Part shown: positions 46,879 to 56,847 of the stretch, piece after piece | Position numbering within the stretch: position 1 is the first letter of the stretch | Layout of the letters: each line of letters opens with the position of its first letter | DNA from: Pyxicephalus adspersus | Lineage: Eukaryota > Chordata > Amphibia > Anura > Pyxicephalidae | Reading direction: 5' to 3' | NCBI RefSeq assembly: GCF_032062135.1 | Contig: NC_092870.1 | Coordinates: forward strand, 275,854-339,853 | DNA: 64,000 nucleotides | Notes under the pieces: model-generated | Database searches by the model: none | What the model saw: only the letters and a program-made list of their open reading frames with translations | What the model was told of the DNA's origin: nothing | Program-made: the position numbers and the translations under genes

Positions 46879-47710
46879 TCGATGAAACCAAGATCAACCT
46901 TTACCAGAATGATGGCAAGAAAAAAGTATGGAGAAGGCGTGGAACAGCTCATGATCCAAAGCATACCACATCATCTGTAAAACATGGCGGAGGCAGTGTG
47001 ATGCCTTGGGGAGTGCATGGCTGCCAGTGACACTAGTGTTTATCCATGATGTGACACAGGAGAGAAGCAGGCGAATGAATTCTGAGGTGTTCAGAGACAT
47101 ACTGTCTGCTCAAATCCAGCTAAATGCAGTCAAATTGATATGGAGGAGTTTCATAATACAGATGGACTATGACCCAAAACATACAGCCAAAGCAACTCAG
47201 AAGTTTAATAAAGCAAAGAAGTGGAATATTCTTGAATGGCCAAGTCAGTCACCTTATCTGAACCCAATTGAGCATGCATTTTACTTGTTGAAGACTAAAC
47301 TTCGGACAGAAAGGCCCACAAACAAACAGCAACGGAAAGCCACTGCAGTAGGTGCATAAGGCCTGGCAGAGCATTAAAAAGGAGGAAACCCAGCATCTGG
47401 TTATGTCCATGAGTTCAAGACAAAAGGCTGCCATTGCCAGCAAAGGGTTTTCAACCAAGTATTAAAAATGAACATTTTATTTTCAGCTTTTTAATTTGTC
47501 CAACTGAGCCCCTAAAATGAAGTGAATGTGTTAAAAAAAGACTTTAGTTCCTCACATTTTTACAATCTTTTTGTTCAACCCACTGAATAAAAGCTGAAAA
47601 TCTGCAGTTCAACTGCATCTGAGTTGTTTCATTTAAAATTGTGGTAATGTACAGAACCAAAATTAGAAAAAAAAGTTGTCTCTGTCCAAATATTTATGGA
47701 CCTAACTGTA
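46879..47710 (+). pseudogene. Tc1 transposase 3' part, 5'-truncated element
   Basis: Starts DETKINLYQNDGKKKVW, the first-Asp region, where the other copy has a stop, and continues VKHGGGSVMPW. After frame breaks near 47,027, 47,006-47,359 reads MDYDPKHTAKATQ (second Asp) and SPYLNPIEHAFYLL (Glu). The right terminal repeat ends CCTAACTGTA at 47,710. About 800 bp of the left part is missing. Confidence 0.9.
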
Positions 47711-48327
47711 AATGGTAGCTCAAAACACCCTGGACTGATAGGGTAACAAATCTAGGCAAGGTATACGAAAATCACTGAATAAATCCATATGATTATTTCT
47801 ATATAAAATAAAATAGAACTTACAGGGATGTAGTGGTTAGGTATATACCTGATGTAATAAAGCACATAAGGATGCGTTTGAAGAAAGAGTTGATAGTAAT
47901 GCTAAACAGGGTTTCAAAAAATTATTCAGTTAGAAAAAAAGCTTCCATTGCTGAAAAACTGCTTAGTATTTAAAATTAATAAGAAAACTGACCTGCATTC
48001 AATATGAAAAAACTCAATCCCAGACATGCACAAGGCGCACACGCCAAAACTCGCATCTATTACATCTCTTCAAAGGGAAAATAATATCAAGCTTCTTTAG
48101 GATAATAGCAAACTGCATTAAAGAGGAGACTTAACTGCCTTATGTGTGCCTCAGCATGTACCAAGATACTGGGGGGACAGGTCAGTCGGTTTCCGCCACC
48201 GTTCAGCACGACGTGACGTCACTTCCAGGTTCTGCTCACTCTGGGTCACGGAGTTGGCCTCTACGTTTGCCTGGAACGCATATTTGCATTTCCACGACCT
48301 TGTGACAGGATTTCCGCCAAACCCTGA
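47711..48327. other. Unassigned sequence
   Basis: No recognised gene. A CG-containing part at 48,180-48,260 (CGACGTGACGTCACTTCC) is GC-richer than its surroundings and could be a promoter-like piece of a retroelement. Confidence 0.3.
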
Positions 48328-48962
48328 TACAGTGGTACCTTGGTATAAGTCCTTATTCCGTTCCAGATCATTAAACTTATCCCAAACAGGACTTATACCA
48401 AACAAATTTTTTGCATAAGAAATAAAATAAAAATGATTCATCCGTTCTCATGAAAAAAATCCTATTGTTACTGGCATATTATACATTGATGGGGTTGTAT
48501 AAAATAATTTAAACACTGCTTAATACTAAAATACATAAATACAAAAGCAACTAGATAAAATAAATGAAAATTTACCCTTACCTTGCTGAGAAGAGTTGAG
48601 TGCCTACTAGGATAGTGCGGAGAAGAGAGGAGGAGGAGATGGGATTGTTTGGAAGAAGAGTCTGCTTCCACTAAAACTTCAGTAATCCGAAATTCTGGTG
48701 TTTTTTCTCTTTCTCGTCTCTGTATCTTTTCCCTACTTGGACCTGGTTAAGGATCTCCAGGTTTCACTTTTATTAAAAATCTGTCCAAAGAACTTTGCTT
48801 CTGCCTTCTCCTCAGGATATTTCGGAAATGTGACATTGTCTGGTCATTCCAGACAATGCTATTACGGCTTGTTTGGGCTTTGTTGGGGTGGTACTTCTGC
48901 AAAGTTTTTGACATCCATCCATTTGGCAAAGATTTCCTTGATTAATTAAGTAGGGGCTTCCT

Positions 48963-50011
48963 CTATCTCCAATACTCTCCCAGGGTTAAGTCTGTGTCAG
49001 AGGTCACTTCAAAGCACCTCTGGAATAGTGCTTTAGTGTAGAGTTTCTTGAAATTACTAATGACCTGCTGGTCCATGGGCTGAATGAGAGGAGTCTTAAA
49101 AGGGGGAGGAACTTTACAGTGATGAAGTCTTAACTCTGGCAGCACATAGTCCTGCAAGCTTGGAGGGCCTTCACAGACATGTTTTTTCTCCTCTAAATAA
49201 CTTTTTATACTTGGCCCAAAAACAACATTAAACAGCTCGCTGAAATATTCTCTGGTTACCCAAGCCTTGCTTTTTGACTTCCACATCACAGGTAACTGAG
49301 ATTTCTGCACTTTATGTTTCTTAAAGGCCCTCGGGTTTTCAGAGTGGTAGATCAGTGAAGGCTTCAGTTTGCAATCCCCACTTGTATTGCCACAGAACAA
49401 GAGAGTTAGCCTGTCCTTCATTAGCTTGTGCCCTGGCAATGCCTTCTCCTCTTGTGCAATATAGGTTCTGTTTTGCATTTTCTTCCAAAACAGGCCGGTT
49501 TCATCACAATTAAAAACATGTTGGGGAACAAAACCCCCAGCCTCCACAAATTCCCCAAACTCTGTAACAAAATTATTGTCAGCATCTTTTTTAGCACTGG
49601 CTGCCTCTCCATGCCTCACAACACTGTGAATGTCAGTCCTCTTCTTAAAATTATCAAACCAACCATGACTGGCTTTAAACACTTCACTTTCTTGGCTCGT
49701 TCCTACCTTGTTTTTCAAAAGATCAGCATGCATCAGTTTTGCCTTTTCGCAAATTATTGCCTCCGATATGCTATCGCCAGCACACTGTTTTTCTGTTATC
49801 CATATCAAAACCAATTTTTCAACATGCTCTAATGTCTCTGATCTTTCTTTGTAATAGATTTCACCTCCTTCGCAACGTTAGCTGATTTAATAACGTCTTT
49901 GTTTTTCACAATTGTAGATACCGTCGTTCTCGCCATACTTTATTCAGCAGCCAAGTCCCGGATATGCATGCCACCTTCATACTTTTCAACAATCTCTTTT
50001 TTCACCTCCAT
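48963..50011 (-). pseudogene. Tigger transposase (TIGD1-like, DDE with CENP-B-type HTH)
   Basis: Transposase related to TIGD1/jerky-like proteins. The ATG at 50,011 opens MEVKKEIVEKYEGGMHIRDL (N-terminal HTH), then a stop in place of one residue, and SMARTTVSTIVKNKDVI. After a frameshift near 49,825 the long frame 49,814-48,963 has SHGWFDNFKKR (second HTH), FNCDETGLFWKK (first Asp), KDRLTLLFCGN, RAFKKHK, TREYFSELFN and TPLIQPMDQQVISNFKKLY (third Asp). The second Asp block (LDNAPGH in relatives) is lost between KKHVCEGPP and PPFKTP, so it is inactive even apart from the frame breaks. Truncated at TLGEYWR. Confidence 0.92.
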
Positions 50012-50036
50012 GGTAATCCTAACCTTTTCTTCATTG

Positions 50037-50430
50037 CTTGGCTCTTCTCCTTAACTTTCTTAGAACTCGAGGTCAATGAATTCTTTAAAAAGCACAAAAA
50101 CAAAACACAAAATCACATGATTCACAGAGTCACAGAGAGCGGGTTCTTCACTGAATGATAGCATCTGACGTACTGACGCTCGTGCGAATCCAGAATGAGT
50201 GAAATGTAAGTGCACCATATAACATTCAACAAACAGATTATGATTCCCTCCTTAACTCTTCTCCTTAACTTACTTTGAACACATGGTTAATGAATTCTCT
50301 AAAAAGCACAAGACTTTTGGTGAGCACAAAACACAAATTCACCTGATTCACAGAGTCACAGAGAGAGCCAAGAGTTCTTCACTGAACTATAGCATCTGAC
50401 GTACTTGCGCTCGTGCGCAGTCGCAGCTAG
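50037..50430. repeat. Tandem duplication near the Tigger right end
   Basis: CTCTTCTCCTTAACTTTCTT at about 50,043 and CTCTTCTCCTTAACTTACTT at about 50,265 each continue through ATTCACAGAGTCACAGAGAG, GTTCTTCACTGAA and ATAGCATCTGACGTACT. The period is about 222 bp with moderate divergence. Confidence 0.8.
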
Positions 50431-50599
50431 TCTTGAGAGAAGTCGCGAGTCGTATTCCAAACAAAGGTCGTATACCAAACAAAATTTTTCGCATCCAGAC
50501 AGGACATATACCAAGTTGGACTTAAACCAAAGCGAACATATACCGAGGTTCCATTGTATTATCTATTAATTAGGGGTTTTACCTTCTCCAACATCAGGG

Positions 50600-50830
50600 A
50601 GAATTGGTAGACCCATCCGCTACCACCTGGGCACTCAGCATATATTTGATCCAGCTATGATCATCTTCTTTGGTCTCAAACATATCGCTAGTAATCCACG
50701 AGGGGGCAACCTGCATATCAAACTACTTCAGGTGGAATGAAAATGGATTACTAACCTTCAAGCAACAAAACAGCCAGGTCTTAACGATATAAGGTGTAAA
50801 CCGTTCCCATCTACAACCTAGAACACAACG
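50600..50830 (+). pseudogene. Penelope-like protein C terminus (after GIY-YIG region)
   Basis: Plus strand reads NPRGGNLHIKLLQVE, then KWITNLQATKQPGLNDI. The pattern GG(D/N)...LLxxExxWIxxLxTxxPxGLN at the very end of the protein is shared by Penelope-like endonuclease domains. The reading has stops (for example after LLQVE). The catalytic GIY-YIG core itself is not visible. Confidence 0.65.
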
Positions 50831-51550
50831 ACGAAGACTGTAACTAATCCATACCCCCTTATCCTCCCTACCTATTGATCCCCCCCACCTATTGATGATA
50901 TGTGCCTTCAGAGGATCATGTCACAGTTATGACTTACTGGATCACATAAGATTTATGTTTTTTACTTTTTGTGATGTGTTATCATTTGATATTAAGCCAT
51001 AAGGTGTGAATGTTGTAAAATTGATGACTTAAGTGTATAAGTCATATTTGGGACGTTACCTGACAAATCACTGGTCATGTATGCTGTACTCTTTATTTCA
51101 CACATGAAATGTATTGACCGCTGCGAAACATTATACAGCTTACAACTCTTATTTATATGTCTATTATTATGTATCCTTTGTATCTAATATGTATTATTGA
51201 TATTGTACCATATACCACTACTATCAAAGTCTAATGCTCCACTACTATTCGGACATAATTTTGACCTATTTCAATACCGACACAATTTGTCACACTCACA
51301 TCTGATATACATGCATATCAATAATCAGCGGTTCACTATCAAACTCATATTAGCTCCTTTCAACACACAAACACATACTTCACACAGTTCGATCTTTCAT
51401 CAATTCATTAGTACTGAATCATTCACACCATCGATAGAACAATAATTTAAATTGATCCCTCTAATCTTCCTATTGTCTCCCTTAACAGGGAAATCAGTGT
51501 CTGCATGCTCTTGCCACTTACCAAGGAATGTTTATTCCAAATCAATATAT

Positions 51551-52270
51551 TTAACCACCTGAGCGTTACACTGAGGTCTAGATTTCTGTACCAAAAGTGA
51601 TCCACTGTTTTTCATGAAATTTTTTTTTTAAAATTGTAGACCTGTAACTTACAGAAATATGTCCGAACAGGGGTTCTAGTAGATAATATGAATATAAAAA
51701 ATGTATTTACTTTTATTTTAATTTTGGAATTATTTTGTATTGGATTGGATACAGGAGTTTGTATTGAATCCAATACAAAATGACAGTTTGAATTTACCAG
51801 AAATATACTTTGTAATTATTTGAATTATTTTGTATTGGATTGGATACAGGAGTTTGTATTGAATCCAATACAAAATGTTTGAATGAGTTTCAATTTGAAT
51901 TTCCCGCACACGCGCCAACGTCATCACGCACGCAGGGAGAAGCCGTCCGTTTTTTTTTTTCTCCGCCGGACGGCTTCTCGTTTCAGAGATCATCCGGCGC
52001 TGGAAGAAGAAAGACGTGGACGATCAGCGGGACCAGGTAAGATGCCGGCCGGCTTCTTACCGGTCCCGCTGGCACCCAACGAAGGCACCCGACACTGGAA
52101 AGGGAGATCGACGGACGACGATCGACGGAGGACGACGCTGGAACGCGAACACGATGCTGGATGAGCACAGCGGGACCAAGTAAGTAAGGATGGGAAAAAA
52201 CTCGGGGTTAACCATCCTAGCCATTTTTTTTTGCCCGTACGAAGGTCGGGCTTAACCGCTAGGAGGTTAA
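51551..52270. mobile_element. TTAA-type (piggyBac-like) MITE, 720 bp
   Basis: TTAACCACCTGAGCG at the left and CCGCTAGGAGGTTAA at the right, with TTAA at both ends. An internal motif TTTTGTATTGGATTGGATAC is present twice (about 51,731 and 51,828). The GC-rich right half has frames open on both strands but no transposase motif. Same family as 10,167-10,629. Confidence 0.8.
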
Positions 52271-53230
52271 CTGGCATCTAGGGTATTGTGTAACCCTTAA
52301 TATGCTTTTTCCTACAGTAGCAGATAATTTTTATATATATATGACAACCAATATCAGATAACAACTTACTAGTGATACTATTGTTACTTAAGTATCAATG
52401 TGAAAGCTCTTCCTATAAACAGGGAATAATGCTTTCCAACCACGATAATTAAATTCTCCATATGTATGATTTAAGGCATTTCACGTTCAATATAGTTTTA
52501 ATTACCATTATAATCACCCCATTGATTTTGGAAGAATAATTAGGAGTACTTGTTATTCCTATACTTCTCTTTATTTGCTGCATATTAGATCACCCTAGAT
52601 AACCAATTACTCGGTTTAATTTTTTTAGCAAGAGCCTAAGAAATACGTTTTTTATTCCTACTTATTGACATAATCCCTGTAAGAACATTTTATCAACCAT
52701 CTAAAAGTAAGTACAACTATCCATCTGTTATTTAACTAGTACTTTAATATATACATGTATTCTTGATCATACTTTCATGAACCAACCACTACATAAGACA
52801 TAAGAATATAATAATTCAAGTGGCATTTGATATTTACTCATTATTATGCCTACCTAAATGATAAAATGTTACAGCATCAACAAAATAACCCAACAATTAG
52901 CATTACAACAGAAAATAAGTAATAGTGTAAAGAATATATGGGTACTTATGGATACAAGATACAGCTGGACATACTTAAATCCGTCCATACCATTTGAACC
53001 TCAAAAAAACAAACAAATATTAATTAGGTAACCTGATAACTTATAGTCAAAAACAACTCTGTGTACTGTAATAATAATCATATATATTACCATCTCTATT
53101 TTGTTTCAAAAATATTCATATGAGATATATCTATCTATATGGTAAGAGCTTATTTTATTTTGTCCTGTTTGACATTATATGTATTAATAAGATAAATTAA
53201 AATAAAATCTGTAACAACTTTTAATATTGT
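52271..53230. other. AT-rich Penelope terminal sequence
   Basis: No gene recognised; assigned to the Penelope-like element only by position. Confidence 0.35.
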
Positions 53231-53267
53231 ATGTCACTTCTATGTACAGTCAGTTTACACGGCTCGC

Positions 53268-53308
53268 AGATCCCCTGGGGAAGCAGACAGGCAAGACGTG
53301 TTGGGCTA
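53268..53308 (+). ncRNA. Degenerate hammerhead-like motif
   Basis: CCCCTGGGGAAGC, then GGCAAGACGTGTTGGG. Helix I (CCC/GGG) and a helix II (GC/GC) are conserved, but the core is altered (CTGGGGA for CTGATGA, AAGA for GAAA). Confidence 0.45.
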
Positions 53309-53639
53309 CAAGACGTTACCGTTATATAAACATACATTTTTGATTTAGTCAGGGATACCTACGTCTAGCATGTAGGTCCAATATCCCATGGTTACTTATT
53401 GGGGATGGACCTAGCAACGGGATTTACTTCACACACTACCTATTTCTAACGTGTTTTATATGACGATTAATATAATTCACCTAATACATTGCGAATTTGC
53501 CTAAAAAACCCAGCTTTCCTTTTCTTTATTTTTGCATTCAATAAGTATATGTAGGGTTGGCAAGAATTAATAAGATTATGTGCATTAGGAGATTGATATC
53601 AAAAGAAAAAAGAGGAGACAGGGTTTTTTTTTGGCAAAG

Positions 53640-54440
53640 TAATGCTTATGTATAAATTTTTCAAATAACTCCAAGTGTACAGTGATAACAAGTCATTATA
53701 ATCACAAAAGTGAATATACACCGATAAAATACAATTTTAAGGAAGGCAACTCTAGATGTTATCTAGGTAGGTATATGCTTTACTTTCTAGACAATCAGGT
53801 GTCTAACTAAAAGTTGCAACGAATGTAAGTGCTCAAAGGTCTCTAAACCGACGCGTTTCACCAGAAGGCTTCAAAGAGAGAGAGAGAGAATAGAGTAGTT
53901 GTATATTGCACGGTCCCCGTGTAAAACCGCTAGTAGGACCACGCAATTTACAACTGCTCTATTGGAAGATGATTATTTCAACTTCTAAGGGAAGCCAGCT
54001 TTAGTAAGAAACATCCTGGAGCCTTTTTGTTTGCATATCCTCCTCCAAGGATGGGCTGATGTCTTCTGCATACGGTCCCCTCAGAAATACTGCAATTCCT
54101 CCACTGATAGTAGATCACGTTTGTTTGCACTCTCAACAACTATTCACAGCTCTGACTCTCTATATATATCCCCTGATGAAGCCTTCTGGTGAAACGCATC
54201 GGGTTAGAGACCTTTGAGCACTTCCATCCGTTGCAACAGATTTAGTCAGACAACGGATAGTCTAGAAAGTAAGGCATAAACCTATCTAGATAACATCTAG
54301 GGTTCCCTTCTTTAAAATTGTATTTTATCCGTGTATATTCACATTTGTGATTACAATGACGTATTGTTATCACTGTACACTTGGCAGTTATTTGAAAAAT
54401 ATATACATAAGCATCACTTTGCCAAAAAAAAACCCTGTCT
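53640..54440. repeat. Inverted repeat of Penelope terminal sequence, arms about 240 bp
   Basis: Left arm 53,640-53,872 includes AGTGTACAGTGATAACAA, ATAAAATACAATTTTAA and TCTAGATGTTATCTAGGTAG. The right arm 54,182-54,430 carries their reverse complements (TTATCACTGTACACTTGGC, TTAAAATTGTATTTTAT, TAGATAACATCTAGGG). About 300 bp lie between. Arms differ by substitutions and small gaps. Confidence 0.85.
54170..54206 (+). ncRNA. Hammerhead-ribozyme-like motif (type I, short helix III)
   Basis: CTGATGA at 54,173-54,179; helix II arms around AGCCTTCTGGT; GAAA at 54,191-54,194; then CGCATC with the expected cleavage after C54,200. Helix I forms from CCC (54,170-54,172) and GGG (54,201-54,203). Helix III is only A-T plus one mismatched pair, as in the minimal hammerheads of Penelope-like elements; the related minus-strand copy has CGCGTC, which would restore the pair. 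Both core boxes are intact. Confidence 0.7.
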
Positions 54441-54560
54441 CCACTTATTTTGATATTTTGAATTATTATGGGGTTGGCAGACCTTTTACTTATACAAGCA
54501 TAGGTAGGGTCACTCTCCCTCTCTTCTCCTGTTTCTGCTCATTAAGAGGTTGATAGACTT

Positions 54561-54918
54561 CTTCTTCTTGTCTAATAAATCACTCATAAGGACACCAAGG
54601 AGTCCATCTCATGACATCTAGTGTGACAGCCACTATATATTTTGCCCAAAATGTAGGGTTGTTATTATGTTTACATTAGGAAAATCGCGGACTATTACAG
54701 AAAATGGCATTGACTCATTTATGGTGCACAGAAAAGTGCCAAAAATGTCAAAAAATTATTTTTCTGAACAGGAGATATTTACAAACTATTCAGAAACATA
54801 GTTATTTGTTACATTTTCCTACCTGGTAAATGCAAGACAACAGTTGAAGCTGCATCATGATGCAGGTATAAAGCAAAAATATTTGTCTTACTCTCCAGGC
54901 CCTCCACAGTAACAGTAA
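54561..54918. other. Unassigned spacer
   Basis: No recognised gene or terminal repeat. Confidence 0.3.
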
Positions 54919-55184
54919 AGCTGCGTACACATGTCCAATAATTATCGTTGGAAACAAACGACCGACGGACGACTGATTGTCCAAAAATCGTTCTAAGAAA
55001 AAGTGACCAACGACGCAGATGAACGAGGATAGTCTTTGGAAATGAACGACCGGCAGGGCGGATCTGATTGGACGACGATCGTTCACCATCTATCGCGTGT
55101 ACGGTCGTTCAGTAATCGTGCATGTCCTGAGCATGCGCGATGAACAAACGTTCTGTACAGGTGCTTCACTGTATTGTGTTAATC

Positions 55185-55194
<10 letters not shown>

Positions 55195-55233
<39 letters not shown>

Positions 55234-55275
55234 AATATATATATATATATCTCTCTCTCTATATATATATATTCT
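55195..55275. repeat. TA/CT microsatellite
   Basis: TA runs interrupted by CTCTCTCTCT within the left part of the Harbinger element. Confidence 0.9.
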
Positions 55276-55474
55276 ACATCCTGTTCCAGCGCAGTACTTC
55301 ATCCTGTTTGTTCCAGCACTGTTCTCCATCCTGTCCCAGCGTAGCTCAAATTTAAAACTTACCTGGCAGTCAAGTATAAATAAATGACACACACACAAAT
55401 TTTTTTTATAAAAATATTTTTACCAAAAAAATATAAAAACTATATTAAAAAAATAAATATTAATATGAAAGTTC

Positions 55475-56838
55475 CTAATTTTCTTTCATTATCTCTTGTT
55501 TAAGGGCACGCAGGTCCCTTCGTGCATGACACACTATCTTGGCCACGGCCTTCCATTTGTGGTCCATGGCCTCGAGTTTGACCATCCACTCTTTTTTTTG
55601 GGAAACAACATCTGTGTAGAAATAAAAAGAAGAATATTAAGTACACATATATTGTGAAGCCGACACATGGATATGAGACATTTTTGCATGAACAAAATAT
55701 GAATGCTTACCAACACTTCTTGCCATCTGTCCTGACGTGCCTGGCTCAGGACTTCCTCGTTCTCCCTCTGGAACTTTAAGAGCAAACAAAAATAAAAAGT
55801 TAAATTACACACAATTATATGCAACCTACCTCTCTGCAGGGGAAACCAGAATCAACTCTGCATAAAAATAAAATCAAAAAAATATTTGAAATATATTTAA
55901 AAATATTATATTTTTAATATATTTAAAATAACACATTTTTTTTAATTAAATATATAACAATATCCTACCTTCCACCTCTACCTGCTCCTCCGGACGCCCA
56001 GACTCTTCAGGGGAACCCAGAATCAACTCTGCATAAAAATAAAATGAAAAAATATTTGAAATATATTTAAAAATATTATATTTTAATATTTTTAAAATAA
56101 TACATTTTTTTAATTAAATACATAACAATATCCTACCTTCCACCTCTACCTGCTCCTCCGGACGCCCAGCCTCTTCAGGGGAACCCAGAATCAACTCTGT
56201 ATAAAAATAAAATGAAAAAGTATTTGAAATATATTTAAAAATAATATATTTTTATTATATTTAAAATATTACATTTTTTTAAATTAAATATATAACAATA
56301 TCCTACCTTCCACCTCAACCTGCTCCTCTGGACGTGCCTGCAGCTCCTAATGCATAAAAACAAATACAGAACAAAAAATTTACATAAAAAAAATGAAAAA
56401 CAACATACAATATTAACAAAATTACTAATAATTAAAAAAATATATAAAAAAATACAAATAAATTAAAAATAGTTTCCCAAAATATTACATTACCTGAAAA
56501 GAATAATTTTCCAAAACTAAAATTTACAAACTAAAAAAATTTATACTTACGTTTTTTGGCGATACGACGCCTTAACGCATCCAGTACGTCCCTCTCACGG
56601 TTTTTTAAATCAGACCACCTTTTCCGCAACTGGTTCTTGGATCGCTCGACACCAAACTTTCTTTGTGTTCTCTGCTGCACCTTCTCTAAAATCTGATTTT
56701 TTTTCTAGCATTCTGGGATTTGTAATGAGCCCTCCTTCAATCATAATCCCACCTCTCCAGGATTTATACTAAAACCTCCATCTCCTCTCTTGTCATTGGT
56801 GTGGCACGGGTGGCTGGGCTGGCTCTTCGCTGTGACAT
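55475..56838 (-). pseudogene. Harbinger Myb/SANT-like protein with tandemly repeated exon
   Basis: Seven candidate exons with AG/GT borders: 56,838-56,551, 56,346-56,317, 56,196-56,137, 56,028-55,969, 55,857-55,830, 55,773-55,711 and 55,611-55,475. Exon 1 starts MSQRRASPATRATPMTREE and includes QRKFGVERSKNQLRKRWSDL (Myb/SANT-like). Exons 2-4 encode variants of ELILGSPEE and RPEEQVEVE. Exon 6 gives EEVLSQARQDRWQEVL, and exon 7 a helical tail (KEWMVKLEAMDHKWKAV) ending at a TAG. Exon 1 has two in-frame stops and a slip in an A-run. Expected role: DNA binding and recruitment of the nuclease. It faces the MADF gene divergently. Confidence 0.75.
55800..56346 (-). repeat. Tandem array of an exon-intron unit (period about 168-180 bp)
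   Basis: Three to four units, each with a donor (reverse TCCTACCTTCC), a coding piece of up to 60 nt and a highly similar AT-rich intron (GAAATATATTTAAAAAT). Exons start at 55,969, 56,137 and 56,317; two are exactly 60 nt. Each unit preserves splice signals. Confidence 0.85.
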
Positions 56839-56847
56839 CTCTCTCAC

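Larger units (their letters stand above)
48328..50559 (-). mobile_element. Tigger (pogo-type) DNA transposon, about 2.2 kb
   Basis: Flanked by TA. Left end CAGTGGTACCTTGGTATAAG at 48,330; right end inverted ...ACCGAGGTTCCATTG near 50,557. The termini are imperfect inverted repeats. A segment beyond the transposase start is duplicated (see 50,037-50,430). Confidence 0.88.
50560..54560 (+). mobile_element. Penelope-like element, 3' part
   Basis: Remnant of the protein C terminus (50,600-50,830) followed by about 3.7 kb of terminal sequence containing two hammerhead-like motifs on the plus strand (53,271 and 54,170), one degenerate on minus (53,840), a long inverted repeat and a nested 720-bp MITE. 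Penelope-like elements carry such motifs in their terminal repeats. The right limit, about 54,560, is approximate. Confidence 0.65.

Noticed and set aside
51105..51145. Further hammerhead-like motif (CTGCGAAACATTATA)
   Set aside because: Only the GAAAC half fits; no CTGATGA partner at a suitable distance.
55800..56350. Regular repeats resembling a CRISPR array
   Set aside because: Units are long exon-intron repeats with similar spacers, in eukaryotic sequence, not short repeats with unique spacers.
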